From contig JAUKTV010000008.1 of assembly GCA_030549205.1 (NCBI GenBank), positions 1,302,001-1,366,000 of the forward strand: DNA of 64,000 bases, in the 5' to 3' direction. This stretch comes from Apiosordaria backusii. Its lineage: Eukaryota > Ascomycota > Sordariomycetes > Sordariales > Lasiosphaeriaceae. Numbering within the stretch: position 1 is the stretch's first letter; each line of letters begins with the position of its first letter. Below, piece after piece: positions 24,157-35,465 of this stretch. The notes below the pieces were generated by a model that ran no database searches, was not told the DNA's origin, and saw only the letters and a program-made list of their open reading frames with translations. The translations under genes were made by a program, and so were the position numbers.

Positions 24157-25613
24157 CTAGGCACTGCCATCATCGCCCATACCATGTTGGCCTGTACCCA
24201 TCTGATTTCCCGCTCCTCCAGCCTGATTCTGGCCTGCGGTGGCCTCTTCGTACTCTGCGTACTGAAGAGCCAGCTGCTTGGCAGTGATCTCGAGTTGCCA
24301 ATACAGCCGTGTAGCCCGGTCAGCCGACCGAACTTCGTTCATAGCTTTGCTTACTAATTGCTGAAGTATTGGGTTGTTCATAGACGGCACACCTCCCCCG
24401 GCGAAGTTGATAGCTTGCATGGCATTGGAATGAGCCGGTGGTAGCAATGAATGGGCCGGGGTGAAACGGTAGTTTGGATCAGCCGGCAGAGCCGTACTGG
24501 CGGCTGGCATGATGCCCGCATGCTGGCCCATAGGTTGTTGAGTACGTGTTTCTGTCTCTTGTCAGTACGAACCTAGGTCAGGCAAGACAAGAGAGGCATA
24601 CCATGGAAGCTACATCTAGCACCGCTGGCGTTAAACCAACAGTTGGCACAGCTGCCGCACATCTGACCGTCTACCACCACACAGTGGTTCCAGGGGCCGT
24701 GGCCTTTGTGACAGTTTTTGCACGGCTGAGAAGCGAGCGTCCCCGAAATATGAGCAAAGAGCGCCTCCACATTACTTCGCCGGCCCAAGTTAAGCTGTTG
24801 TTCTGGGCGACGTTGAGTAGCAAGACGTCTACCAGGCTCACGGGCCAACCGTTTCGCAAGTGCACTCTCAACACTTAGGTTCTGATAGCCAGAATCCCGT
24901 GCAACTTCTTCCGTGACGCCAATGACTTCCGGCTCCATAGGCTGGTGAGGAGGTTGCATCTGCTGGGGGGCACCCATCTGGGCCTGGGGCTGTTGCTGAT
25001 GCTGGTGTTGATGTTGATGTTGGTGCTGGTGTTGCTGTTGCTGCTGCTGAGCATGCGCGAGTCCTTGTTGCATCTCTTGCATGTGATCGTGGACACTTTG
25101 GCTCACCACACCTCCGCCGACGACATTAGCACCGCCATTGGCCAGCATGCTGGCGGTTGACAGATCAACATGTTGTGGGAGACCGGTGGCTCCGACCGAG
25201 TGATCATCCTCCTCCATGTCGGCATCGGGTTCCGCCTCGCCGTGAGCATCCACATTGCCAAGTTCTGTTTCCATTGCGGCAGCCGCGTAGTCCTCAACAC
25301 CCATGGGAACCCCAACTCCGACTCCGACTCCGACTCCGACGTCCACGCCTACGTTGTCAAACACGGAATGGTCGGGCTCGGCCTTGAGCTCCTCGGCAAG
25401 AGCGTGCGAGGCGGCGGCAACGTAGGGCGCGGAGTGCACCCCGTACTGCTGGGCCTGGGCCTGGGCCTGCGCTTGCTGGTGGATCTGGTGGGCGTGGATG
25501 TCGAGTTGTTGTCCGGGCACAACACCACGGGTGGGACGACCGCGTGCCGTGGGGGCCGGCTTCGTCACCTTGTTCGGTCGGCCGCGCTGCGGGCGAGAGA
25601 CGGTCGGTGTCAT
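24157..25613 (-). CDS. AT-hook protein with Cys-rich DUF3716-type domain
   Basis: Two exons (24602-25613 and 24157-24551) with a 50-nt intron (24552-24601) give 468 residues. Two GRP-core AT-hook motifs lie at the N-terminus (RPQRGRPNK, 7-15, and RGRPTRG, 24-30), which suggests binding to the minor groove of AT-rich DNA. Then come a VG repeat, an acidic stretch (PDADMEEDD), a Gln/His tract, and a Cys-rich module at about 298-337 with CKNCHKGHGPWNHC and CGSCANCWFN. That module fits the fungal DUF3716 family and probably binds zinc. The C-terminus is helical (AILQQL-like to KQLALQYAEYEEA). I infer a nuclear, chromatin-associated protein; its exact role is unknown. The Gln/His and VG tracts are encoded by unstable repeats and may vary between strains. 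Confidence 0.85.
24989..25048. repeat. coding Gln/His trinucleotide tract
   Basis: Imperfect CTG/TTG/ATG/GTG triplets (plus strand) inside the AT-hook gene encode a Gln/His tract of about 20 residues that continues after an Ala-His-Ala segment. Confidence 0.85.
25315..25338. repeat. ACTCCG hexanucleotide repeat coding for Val-Gly
   Basis: Four perfect ACTCCG units inside the AT-hook gene encode a Val-Gly dipeptide run on the minus strand. Any change in unit number would stay in frame. Confidence 0.9.
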
Positions 25614-27004
25614 GCTCGTGTCCGAATAGGACTCTAAAAATGCCCCGAAGCTCTAAGCGGCGTGCGGTCGCAGAGCTGGTTCGGGGAGGGATTGGTGATG
25701 TCGTGCAGCTGTCGTCAGCTGTAAAGCGCGCGTTTGGGATGTCGAAGTTGGAAAGGGAGCGCGGGCTGAGAGCTGAGAGCTGAATGCGGCCTGCAGAGGG
25801 TCTGGCAGCTGCGGAGTTTTTTGCTGAGAATTGTCCAATCAGAATATTACACTATGCTGTTTATCTGGCCCGTGCGTCTTGCTGGTATTATCTCTCCTTC
25901 ACATTCCACAACTTGCACCAGCTGCTCTCATCTTTCATTAAAAAAAGCATTCACAGCATTCCATCCGGCCACTTTTATACCTCACTTGGCATGTCTGCCA
26001 ACGCCCTGTTTGGGTGCTCGCTGTCTGTCATACCACTGATTGCTGGTGACTGCAGCTTTTATTCACTCCACCTGGCACTCAGGCACTGAAGTCAGTGAAG
26101 TGTCTTTCGGTGACGGGACGCTTGCTCCAAGCTGGACCCCAGAGTGTCAGAGAGTTTGCCCAACACTGCAGCTACCGTCCCTTTTGTCTGTTCAATCCAG
26201 CTCTCGGTGTCTGAAACACAACCTGTCATTTTGTGTTTTGCCTTCTCCCTATTCATCTGTTCTTCTACATGTCATGTCACGACATGTGCCTGTCTCACAC
26301 CTCGTCAGTCGGTGACTAATTTTATCAGATGGCATTGAGTATCCAGTGGATATCAACTCCAGAGATCATGACGGGTCCGGCGATGGTCGCACATAGCGAC
26401 ATCCTGACATGTTAGGGAACCTTCCTACTGTGAAGGTTGGCGGTGGCAACACAGCGGTCAGAATCCGGCAGGTTGTATCAGTATCGGCTGTCAGCGATGC
26501 CAAGTTCGGTAGATGGCTTTGGAAGGAGACTGCCGTCCTCTGCGGCTCCAATCATGTTTTTATCCATGCTACAATTTGCCTTATTCAGCAGTTTCCAACA
26601 AGCCACTGGTCGTCGATCGGTACGACATGCGGGCGGCCAAGAGTGAGCTCGGTGACGAGATAGGGCTTAGTGCCGTCTATTCCAGTCTGATATACGCCCT
26701 TCAATAAACAACGTGGGGTCTTTGCTGCACCGCAAGCACAATAAGCTACCGGTACCGCTCGCATCTTTCGGTTGTGTCCCCGAGTCCCGGGCAGTCCAGA
26801 TCACTTAGGTGCTCTGAGGGCGGCAAGATGCATCTGACTAAGTGGGGTGGGTGTAGAAGAATATGATATGTCTATGGGTCTGCTGTACGGTTACGGTTAG
26901 GGGGCCCCCCTAAACACCATGACTTGTAGACAATATTTTGTCTTTTTGCGACTTTCCCATCACAATTCCTAGTCTCCTCTGTAGACAGGAACACCCTTCA
27001 AGTC
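25614..27004. promoter_or_regulatory. divergent promoter region of the AT-hook and DUF4419 genes
   Basis: About 1.4 kb lie between two genes transcribed away from each other. Frames in it are short and not protein-like. No known factor site was assigned. Confidence 0.45.
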
Positions 27005-28216
27005 ATGCCAGTCACTATATTTCCGTCGAGTCATCCTCCGGAACCCGCCCGCCTCCATCAGAATTACACGCGAGTGGCCTCTCCAGAGCAGTTGCTGTCA
27101 TCCATAACCAGCCATGAAACAAACACAACCTCCCGATCCTCCCCGACCCGACCCCGGACCATAATCCAGTCCTCCTTTTCCTCACCATCTTCACCAAATT
27201 CATCAACCACCACCCTTTACGCAGCCAAAAACGGCCTCGTCTACACCCTGATGGAAGCCTACTCCAACCATCACAACCTCCTCTTGCGGCCCGACGACAT
27301 CTGGCTCGCCATCCTGTCCCAGTTATCAGTCTACATCAACGCCAACGCCTCCCTCCTCCAGCACTTATTCATCCCTTCCTCCCAGAAACACTCCCCAGCA
27401 GCCCAAAAGAAAGAATTATACATCCCCGTAGAACTCTCCCCCACCCTCAACCACGGCGCCCTAGCCCACCAAATGGCCTCCACCCTCCTCCCTTCCTCCC
27501 TAACCAACCCCGACATCGCCCACAAGTTCTTCCTGCCGTCCTTCACAACCACAACAGAAACCGACGAGATCACCGCCTCGGTACTACTAATGGGCTCCAT
27601 GCAAAAGTACTTTGTCTACAGCTGGGGCACCCGCTGCGGCATCCCCTCCGTCACCCTCCTCGGCGACCTCTCCGACTGGGAAAAGATCTTCCACCGCTGC
27701 GAGGAGTTTCTTGCCTCTGGTAAATTCGGCCAGGGAGCGAGGGACTGGTGTAGGGGCGGGCTGGGGTATGTCCTCTCTGGACTTGTGAGGTCGTATCAAG
27801 ACCCGGGGGGAAGACAAACCAGAGAATTCTGGCGGGGGGTGCTGGATAGGCACGAGCCTAATGGGTCCGGGCAGACGAGCTTTACGGGGTGGGCTGTTAG
27901 CGGGTTTTGCTGGTGGGATGAGCAAGGGAGGCATGAGGGGGAAAAGATCAGGAATGGGATGACGAGGGGGGAGATGCCGATGGGGTTTGGGAGGGTGCCG
28001 GTTAGTTTGTGGGACAATGGGGTCGAGATCAAAGCCGAGATGGTGGCGGGGGTGGTGGGGGTTAGGGTGGGCAGGATGGGGGAGATGGTGAGGGCTGTGG
28101 ATGAGGAGGAGTGGCCTGGTAATGCAAGGGGAAGGATACCGCAACGAGAAGCAGGGGGGACAGAAAAGATTGATACCCTGAGGCCAGAGGTAGGGTGGTT
28201 CATGTATTTGGTTTGA
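27005..28216 (+). CDS. DUF4419 domain protein
   Basis: A single exon of 403 residues starting at an ATG. DUF4419 is a widespread fungal family of unknown biochemical role. Typical family stretches are visible: VYTLMEAYSNHHNLLLRPDDIWLAIL in two adjoining parts at about 80-105, LSVYINANA, the central MGSMQKYFVYSWGTRCGIPS, and VTLLGDLSDWEKI at about 218-230. There is no signal peptide or membrane segment. The first part of the gene is strongly C-ending in its codons; after about 27715 it turns strongly G-rich, giving a Gly/Arg/Met/Val-rich C-terminal third, yet the reading frame stays open. The gene converges with the sphingolipid reductase gene, with about 250 bases between stops. Confidence 0.85.
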   Translation: MPVTIFPSSHPPEPARLHQNYTRVASPEQLLSSITSHETNTTSRSSPTRPRTIIQSSFSSPSSPNSSTTTLYAAKNGLVYTLMEAYSNHHNLLLRPDDIWLAILSQLSVYINANASLLQHLFIPSSQKHSPAAQKKELYIPVELSPTLNHGALAHQMASTLLPSSLTNPDIAHKFFLPSFTTTTETDEITASVLLMGSMQKYFVYSWGTRCGIPSVTLLGDLSDWEKIFHRCEEFLASGKFGQGARDWCRGGLGYVLSGLVRSYQDPGGRQTREFWRGVLDRHEPNGSGQTSFTGWAVSGFCWWDEQGRHEGEKIRNGMTRGEMPMGFGRVPVSLWDNGVEIKAEMVAGVVGVRVGRMGEMVRAVDEEEWPGNARGRIPQREAGGTEKIDTLRPEVGWFMYLV

Positions 28217-28465
28217 ACGGTGAAGCAGCATACCCCTTCTGGAAAGGGGCTGAACGACGACAGAGGGAAGATTGATACCACTTGCATATCACGGCGTAAT
28301 GACAAAACACATTATTTCATACCATCCATTACAGTCCAGTCTTTACTGCCCATCCATATCCATCCATAACCATGAATCACTCATCCTGTTTCCCGTTCCA
28401 AAAACCCTACTTTTATCCCCGCCTCCTCCCATCCAACAACAAAAAACAGCCTCCCCCCAAAACAA

Positions 28466-29644
28466 TTAAGCAGCCTTCCTCACATGCGGATGCCCATTCT
28501 GCCTCGCCCACCCCGCAACCTGCGCATTCATAATCCTAATCACAAAAAAGTAAATCACCGGCACCACCCACCCAACCACCGTATCCACCACCCAATTATT
28601 CCTCTCGCTCCCCCCCAAAATCCCACACCTCATCAAATTCCCCAACATACTCACAGCAACATTATACTCCCCCTTTTCCAACCCCTTCACCGCCCTCTCC
28701 GCCACCGTCTCCGGCGTCTCCGCCGGCTCATCCTTTTCCAACTCCAACGTAATCCCCGGCTTGGTCTCATTCTCCCTCTCCAACCCCGGCGACAAAATCG
28801 TACCCGGATACACCACATGAATCTTGACCGGAGTATCCGGATACAACTTCAACTCCATATTCAACGTATCCGCCAGCCCCCTCAACGCCCACTTGGACGG
28901 TGTATACGGCCCGTACCCCACAATCGCAAACAGCGCCAACACTGACGCGGTAAAGACAATATGCTTCGGCTCTGGCTTTTCTTGCCCGCTCATCACCCCC
29001 GTTGCTGCTGCTGTGGAAGGGGCATTCTCCGGCGGTGGTGCGAGCCATTCTCTAAGGATAGCCCTTGACATCTCCGCCGATCCGAAAAAATTAACGTCCA
29101 TGTTGCGCCTTGTTGCGGCGAGGGAGTCCTGCTCGGGATCGGCCCAGAGCATGGGGGTCGACAGGCCGGCGATGCACCAGACAATATCTGGGGACTTGCC
29201 GCCGTTCCAGGCGATGGCTTGGGCAATGACGGATTCGGCGTAGCCGGGCTCGGAGACGTCGGCGGAGATGTAGGTGAATTTTTGGGTGGTGGGGGATTTG
29301 GCGGAGGCGGTGACTTTGGCGAGGGCTTCTTCTAGGCGGCCGACGTTGCGGGAGACGAGGATGAGGGAGGCGCCTTTGCTGGCGAGGAGGCAGGAGGCTG
29401 CTAGGCCCATGCCTTCTGAGGCGCCGGTTATGAGGATCGTCTATGGGGGGGATGTTAGAGAGGGCGGGTTTGTGAGTGAGATAGAATGGGGAAAGGAGGG
29501 GGTTACCTTGCCCTCGACGGGGAAGTGGTTGATTTTCTTGAAGAGCTTCATCTTGGTCACGATGAAGAAGGCAAAGGCTGCGAAGGTGGCGGCTGGTCCG
29601 GCGATGTGAGGGGGGATGCCCAGTTTTTGTTCGAGGAGATCCAT
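28466..29644 (-). CDS. TSC10: 3-ketodihydrosphingosine reductase (Tsc10/KsrA type)
   Basis: Reduces 3-ketodihydrosphingosine to dihydrosphingosine with NADPH, the second step of sphingolipid synthesis, at the ER membrane. Two exons (29507-29644, 28466-29440) with a 66-nt intron give 370 residues. A membrane segment near residues 15-31 precedes the short-chain dehydrogenase fold. Visible motifs are the cofactor motif TGASEGMG (51-58), a catalytic Ser near 212 in TASVLAL, and YTPSK with Tyr225 and Lys229. The region YPGTILSPGLERENETKP is typical of this subfamily. Hydrophobic segments near the C-terminus (VVGWVVPVIYFFVI) suggest a second membrane anchor. On the coding strand the 5' half is C-rich and the 3' half G-rich. 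Confidence 0.9.
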
Positions 29645-30436
29645 GGTGAAAGGTGAGATTGAAGGGAAATGAGATGAGGCGTGGGGATGGTTCTAAAGGA
29701 TCGATATGATCGGATCGGGGTCCGTGGACTCGGACTTGTGGTTTTCACCTCAGCCGACGACTTATACTAGGTTAGATGGTCGGCTATATGTGAGTGAGCT
29801 GCTGTCATACACCGTTGTGAAAGACGTTCGTCGTCACTGTTCAGGGGCGGATTGGATTGACTTTTATGGCTGCAATTCGGCACGGTTCGTTCCCACAGGC
29901 TGTGGGGTTACAGTTGTCCAAGACCTTCCTGCAAGCCCATTTTCTGGGCTTACCTCAGTAGGAAGGTACGAAGAGATGCTAGATGATAGGGGCAAGGCAT
30001 GACAGAAGAGAACTGGGCTGGAATTATTTGCAGATCAGGTAACCTTAGTCTCGATGTCTGCGTCTAACGGTCTTGATATTACTCTGTAAGGTTTATCTGG
30101 TGGTGAAGCTTCAGTATAAGCTTACAGTGGATAACCTGGAGGGGAGCTGGTGAGGGTACAGAGTACCGCTGAACAGTTGAAGTGGATCTCGAAATCAGTG
30201 GGGTCCTGGGGCTGCGGGAAAGGTGGGGCGAACCTGTCCTGCAGGTTCGCTCAGCCGGTGAAGCAGAGACCTAGCCAGCAGAAAAAATTCTGCCACTTTT
30301 GAACCTTCAAAACATCCCAAAAGTTAGCACCCCACATTTGATACCTAGCAGGCGGTTTGCAATTGCGCCTGGTTTTCCCAAACAACCAACCCAGCGCCTC
30401 TCTCTGTTTCCAGTTTGCCAATACAGATCAACCAAC
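29645..30436. promoter_or_regulatory. divergent promoter region of TSC10 and SAS10
   Basis: About 790 bases between divergent genes. It holds a perfect inverted repeat with 9-base arms (30228-30250) and a second small one, GCAGAA..TTCTGC (30278-30293), upstream of SAS10. No coding frame is accepted. Confidence 0.5.
30228..30250. promoter_or_regulatory. inverted repeat in the SAS10 upstream region
   Basis: The arms GCGAACCTG and CAGGTTCGC are perfect complements separated by five bases, about 190 bases before the SAS10 ATG. It could be a dimeric factor site or a hairpin in the leader. The sequence shows the symmetry; the function is inferred. Confidence 0.5.
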
Positions 30437-32408
30437 ATGGCTAAGAAAAGAAGAATCTCCCGCAAGACGGAACCGACCGGCCCTCGCGATGTCGACGCCA
30501 AAGACGCCCGCTTAACCATCAAAACCTACGAAGATGTCGCCGACTCCGGAGATGAATACTGGGCTGAGAAAGACCAAATCATGCTCGACAGCGAAGACGA
30601 ACAGCCGCGCTCGAAGCGCCTCAAGAAGGAAGAGGACTTTTTAGAGGTTTCCGACGAGGAAGTTTTCGCCCAGGACGGATCATCGGACGAGAGCGAGGAG
30701 GAAGAAGCGCCAGCTAAGAAGGGTAAAAACAAGAAGGCTGTCGCGGGATACTCAGACGAGGAGGAGCAACAAGGGGAAGAAGAGGAGGGCGACGAAGGTT
30801 GGTGGGGATCCAGCAGGAAGGAGTACTACGATGCCGATCAAATTGAGACCGAGGCCGATGCGCTGGTAGGTTTCTGACAATATAACAACCGGGCGCGAAT
30901 GCAAACGCTGACGTATACGTATAGGCGGAAGAAGCAGAGGCCAAGCGTCTTCAGGCCAAAAAATTGGCCAAGATGCAGGAGGAAGATTTCGCTTTCGACG
31001 AGGACGAGTGGATGGCACTAAAAGAGGAGGCTGGCGAGGAAGAAGTCGTGACAGAAGTCTTGAAGGAGGTGGAAGTAAGAGAGGATATGACTGCCGAGGA
31101 AAGATACAAGCTGCTTCAATCTCGGTACCCAGAGTTCGAATACCTGGTAGACGAGTTTGCAGAGCTACAACCCGTTCTCTCACAATTACAGAAAGACGCT
31201 GCCGGAAAGCCTGCCAAGTCATTGGAGGTTGTCAAGTCTTGGATTCTAGGGTGTTACGTTGCTTCGCTTGCGAGTTACTTTGCTCTTTTGACTTCGCCTT
31301 CAAGGGACGGAAACGGCACGACACTGAGCCCATCAGAACTGAGAGACCACGATATTATGGGGACTTTGATGGAGTGCAGAGAAGCCTGGCTCAAGGTTAA
31401 GCAGTTCAGGCCGGCCAAGACGGCCACCTCAGAAACAGGCATGCTCTCGCCACCAGAAGAAGAGGACGAGGAGATGCTCGACATCGACGAGCCTGCCACC
31501 AAGAAGAAGACGAAGCTGTCCAAGGCCGAGATCAGGGCCAAGGAGAAGAAGGAAGCCGAAAAGGCCAGGAAAGCCAAGGCGGTCGAGAAGTCTTTGGCCG
31601 ACCTGTCAACTCTCCTCAAGAGCAGCAAAAAGGCGACCAAGGAGGACTCTTCTCGTGCTGTATCGGCAAATGGTGCTGGCGTGGACGACGATTATTCCGA
31701 CTTTGGTGAGGAGGATGCTCTGGACGAGCGTACTGCCGCCGACAAGGCCAAGCGCAAGAAGAGCTTGAAGTTCTACACGTCGCAAATCGTGCAAAAGGCG
31801 AACAAGCGTGCTGGAGCTGGTCGCGATGCTGGTGGTGATATGGATATCCCTTATCGCGAGCGATTGGTAAGCTTCCCCGTTTATGTGTTGACTGCAGCTT
31901 AACAAAACTAACAATGCAACAGAGAGATCGCCAAGCACGCTTGAACGCTGAGGCCGAGCGGCGCGGCAAGAAGGACAGCAAATACGGCGCCGAGCTGGGC
32001 GGTGATGACAGCGATGGCGACGAGGCTACAGCTAAGCAAGTCCGCGGCGAAGAGGATGAGTACTACGACATGGTGGCCCAGAAGACACAGCAGAAGAAGG
32101 TCGACAAGGCGGCCCGGTTCGAAGCACTGGCACAGGCTAAGAAGGACGAGCGCATTGTCGAACAACAGGAGCTTGGCCCAGACGGCAAGCGCCAGATCAC
32201 ATACCAGATCCAGAAGAACAAGGGCTTGACGCCGCACAGGAAGAAGGAGGTGCGCAACCCCCGTGTCAAGAAGAGGATGAAGTACGAGGAGAAGAAGAAG
32301 AAGCTCAAGAGTGTCCGGGCCGTGTACAAGGGCGGCGAGGGCAAGGGTGGATACCAGGGAGAGTTGTCTGGTATCAAGACGAACATCGTCAAGAGTACCA
32401 AGTTGTAG
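30437..32408 (+). CDS. SAS10: U3 snoRNP / SSU processome protein Sas10/Utp3
   Basis: Sas10/Utp3 is part of the nucleolar small-subunit processome that cleaves pre-18S rRNA. Three exons (30437-30865, 30925-31866, 31923-32408), with introns of 59 and 56 nt, give 618 residues. The N-terminus is basic (MAKKRRISRK) and followed by acidic stretches (DSGDEYW, DESEEEEA, EEEEGDEGWWGSS). The central part has the Sas10/Utp3/C1D-type helical region (AEERYKLLQSRYPEFEYLVD). The C-terminal Sas10 domain is recognisable in PYRERL/RDRQARLNAEAE across the second intron and in the basic tail NPRVKKRMKYEEKKKKLK, ending YQGELSGIKTNIVKS. Length and order fit the family. A tRNA gene follows about 180 bases downstream. 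Confidence 0.94.
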
Positions 32409-32590
32409 TTTTATTAATGGCGAAATATATGGGCGTTTCTGGTCCCAGCATCTTCTCTTGTCTTGCAAAGTGAAATAAGCAGAAAGGTAGGGAATAGGTT
32501 ATTCAAAGAATTCTTTCCCTGCGAAAATGAGTGTACGACTGCCATAACCCAGAAAATCCACCTACTTTTTCATCCAATAAGAGTTCACAA

Positions 32591-32662
32591 GGTTGTATAG
32601 TGTAGCGGTTAGCACCCCAGATTCTGATTCTGGTAACCCCGGTTCGATTCCGGGTACGACCT
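32591..32662 (+). tRNA. trnQ-CUG: tRNA-Gln(CUG)
   Basis: A 72-base cloverleaf without an intron. The acceptor stem GGTTGTA pairs with TACGACC. The D arm carries GTGTAGCGGTTAGCAC, and the anticodon stem CCAGA/TCTGG closes the loop TTCTGAT, giving anticodon CUG after U33, for codon CAG. The T arm CCGGTTCGATTCCGG holds the B box. A T-rich stretch for Pol III termination follows soon after. It lies just downstream of SAS10 on the same strand. Confidence 0.95.
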
Positions 32663-33625
32663 CATTCTTTTCGTTTTTGCCCCATTTGTTCTTTGCTCCT
32701 CTGGAAAGAGCACTTGCATGCACTTGGTATTTCCAATTGATGCTTCTCTTTTATTTTGAAGCTTTGTGAAGCATTTTCCGGCTTCCTATGCTGGCTGGCT
32801 GTCTAGGAGACCAAAGTATGAGCTTATTTATGTTAAGAGCCTGCCCAAAGACAACCAACTCAAACCAAGCAGCCTTTAAAATATCCAATCAACGCATCAA
32901 CCTGACAAACTAAGTGGTCACATATTCAGGGTCCTGAATCCTTTCTGCTAATGCAGAGCGGTGATCGTCCTCTCACCTTTGTTGAACCGTGGTGTAGATA
33001 AAGCTCGCCAGGCATGACGTCATGTTCGAAAGTTCCCCCACCAACGTCATCTCAACGGCCTTCCAGATGTCAGCTCCGGACAGGCTGACACTACTGTCCA
33101 CAAGCTTTAGATGCCTTTTCTGACATTCAATCGAGGAGAATACAAGTATGTCTCGAGTATCTGGTTCCACAAGAGTTGAACAGAGTGCCCAGATTCGTCT
33201 TCCTGATGTGCTGTGGAATGAGATGATGCCAAATGCAGTCTCGGCGATGATCACAGGCTTGGCTGGATCTCCAATGGCACCAGTTCCTTCTCGGTGGTGC
33301 CATTTCAAGGTCGGAAGAGTATGCCGTTCAGGTGTTTGACAAGGCAAAGAAGTAGCGTGGGACGGATTAGCGACCAGTCAGCGTGACTGGCTTCTGCCAA
33401 CCGCCTACGTCACAGTCCCTTCCCGATTTGAGATGCATGTCGGTTCGATGAGGTAGTGCTCCCATCGACGCACCTCCCCATTAAACAGCATATAAACTGA
33501 TTGATTGCTTGCCTGCTTGGCACATTTGTTTTCATTTCATCAACTGACTTGGAGAGACTCGTAAACTAAACTGCCATCAGCAACACAACTGCTACACCTC
33601 ACTTACACCAAAATTCCCAGCCAAC
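32663..33625. other. gene-free stretch, promoter of the LEA-like gene
   Basis: No coding frame is accepted. Both strands contain 60-120 codon frames that are not protein-like. The last part should hold the promoter and leader of the hydrophilic protein gene. Confidence 0.45.
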
Positions 33626-34812
33626 ATGGAGACCATCAACACAGGCATCAACACTATCAAAGATGCCGCTACCAAGGCTATCTGGGGTGAACCAGAATCC
33701 CACCAGGAGCCTGTCTCGGGACGTCTGGGTAACACAGCGGCTGGTGAGCCATACGATGCCGGCAACATTGAATCAACCGAGACCGCCCTCAAAACCACGA
33801 ACCCCAACCCAGAACTTGAACCAGTCAACACTCCCCTGAAGACAGATAGCACCAGCACCAGCACAGACAAGGTTGTCACCAACGCCGAGTTCAACAAGAA
33901 CGCCAACCCCTCAGCAACCAGCGTCGAGCTTCCCCCGCCCACCCCGTCTGAGAAACCGGCGGCCGCCAGCAGCAGCAGCAAGCCAGACGCCAACCCCGCC
34001 GAAACCCAACCATCCTCAAATCTTCCCGGCGACGCAAGCGACGCACAAAATGACACTCGTGCGCCCACCAACCCCCTTGCAGTTCACCACTCTGTCGGCG
34101 AGACAGGAAAGCCCGACGCCAAGAAGAATGTCGACGACAGCGGCGATGGAGTCGACAAGTCGAATAACCCAGCCAAGATTGACGGGCCCGGCCCGCGACC
34201 CCTGGAGGTGGTAGCAAAGGAACACGGTGGTGATGCCGGTGCTGCCGTTGACAAGAAGGAACGCAAGGGACGGAGAGCAAGCAGCGTTGACACACAAGAG
34301 GACACCCACGATAGCGGAACCGGAGAGTTGTATGTTCGTAGCAGCGGACTGAAGGCCGATGGTGGTGACTTTGATGCTTCGAAGCCCGGTGCCGGGAAGG
34401 AGGCTGACCGTATGTTTTTACCCTTGTGATCTTCTTCTTTCTTCTGTTCATGAGATGTTAACATGATACTCTAGGTCTCTTGGAGGAAGAAAAGCGCCAT
34501 TCCCACACCCGTGAAACTGGCGCGGATAAAAAGTCCAGCGAGAAGAAGCATCACATCTCTCTTCCAATTCATAAGAAGAAGGATAGCGGGTATGAGCATG
34601 GGCTGGAGGATGAGAAGGCCAAGACTGCTACCAGGGTAGATGACCACACCGGTAATGGGTCTGCTACACATGGTGGACAGGGTGCTGAGGGGGAGGTGGC
34701 CCATAACTGGGAGTTGAAGTCGACGAAGCCGGGGGATGTTGATCACAAGGAGAAGACGAGCTTGAAGGAGAAGATTAAGCAGAAGTTGCACCGGAGTTCT
34801 GTTTCTTCCTAA
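33626..34812 (+). CDS. hydrophilic, LEA-like disordered protein
   Basis: Two exons (33626-34409, 34475-34812) with a 65-nt intron give 373 residues. The protein is almost wholly polar (Lys, Glu, Asp, Ser, Thr, Gly, Pro), with no membrane segment or signal peptide. It begins METINTGINTIKDAATKAIW, a short amphipathic helix, and ends with the basic block SLKEKIKQKLHRSS. From memory, this kind of C-terminal KEKIK.KLH motif is common in small stress-related hydrophilic proteins of filamentous fungi. I infer a stress-protective or membrane-peripheral role, but no enzymatic motif is present. Codons are C-rich early and G-rich later, with the change near 34200. Confidence 0.8.
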
Positions 34813-35047
34813 TTAGGTTGAGTATGTTCTCAGCAGGGAAGAAGAAGTATGGTGTTGGTATGGGAGGATGCAATGACTTGAGAGTTATGAAGCTATGAGT
34901 CTCTTTAATATTTCTTTTTTTTTTTTCTTTTGTTGTATTAGTCACGTCAGCTTATCTGTCTTGAGGTGTTGAGAAAAATACATGAGGAACATGCCCGACC
35001 CGAACTTGACAACAAGCAAGCCTGAAAAAAAGATTTTCATGAATGAG

Positions 35048-35184
35048 GGCCAGATGGCCGAGCGGTCTAAGGCGCCACGCCAGGGTGAAAATCTTGATAT
35101 CAACTCCACATTTCGCTTCTGTGGATGTGTAAAAGAGTTCCGTGGTCTCGTAAGGGGCGTGAGTTCGAAATCTCACTCTGGTCA
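35048..35184 (+). tRNA. intron-containing class II (Leu-type) tRNA or tRNA-like gene
   Basis: The sequence folds as a class II tRNA. The acceptor GGCCAGA pairs with TCTGGTC, with TG at positions 8-9. The D arm is GCCGAGCGGTCTAAGGC, as in fungal tRNA-Leu. The anticodon stem CCACG/CGTGG is split by an intron of about 54 bases (near 35086-35139). A long variable arm (35146-35158), the T stem GTGAG/CTCAC and discriminator A follow, with a T-rich Pol III terminator just after. Spliced length is about 83 bases. Two things are odd: the base before the anticodon is C instead of U33 (loop CCAGGG..C, nominal anticodon AGG), and the T-loop has eight bases. It may be a decayed copy, or my reading of the loop may be off by a base. 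Confidence 0.6.
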
Positions 35185-35465
35185 AAGTGTTATTTTTTGT
35201 GTTTTTTTCTCCAGGGACATATGAATTCACAGGGTCCTTTTTGCCAGTAGCTGGAGGCAAAAGTCATCATCGCTATCTGGTACCAAAAAAAAGAAGAAGA
35301 AGAAAGAATTACTGTGTAGGTGTATGAAGTGTGGTGGTTATTGTTGGATGACGGGAGAAATGGTTTGAAATTCAGGGGTATCCACTGTCGACAAATCGTG
35401 ATTGATGTACATACAAAAAAAATGAAATAAACATGTGTGCCCGACTCATTATTCAGATCCTTCAT

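Noticed and set aside
27587..28231. 214-codon minus-strand frame, Pro/His-rich
   Set aside because: Antisense shadow of the DUF4419 gene's G-rich half.
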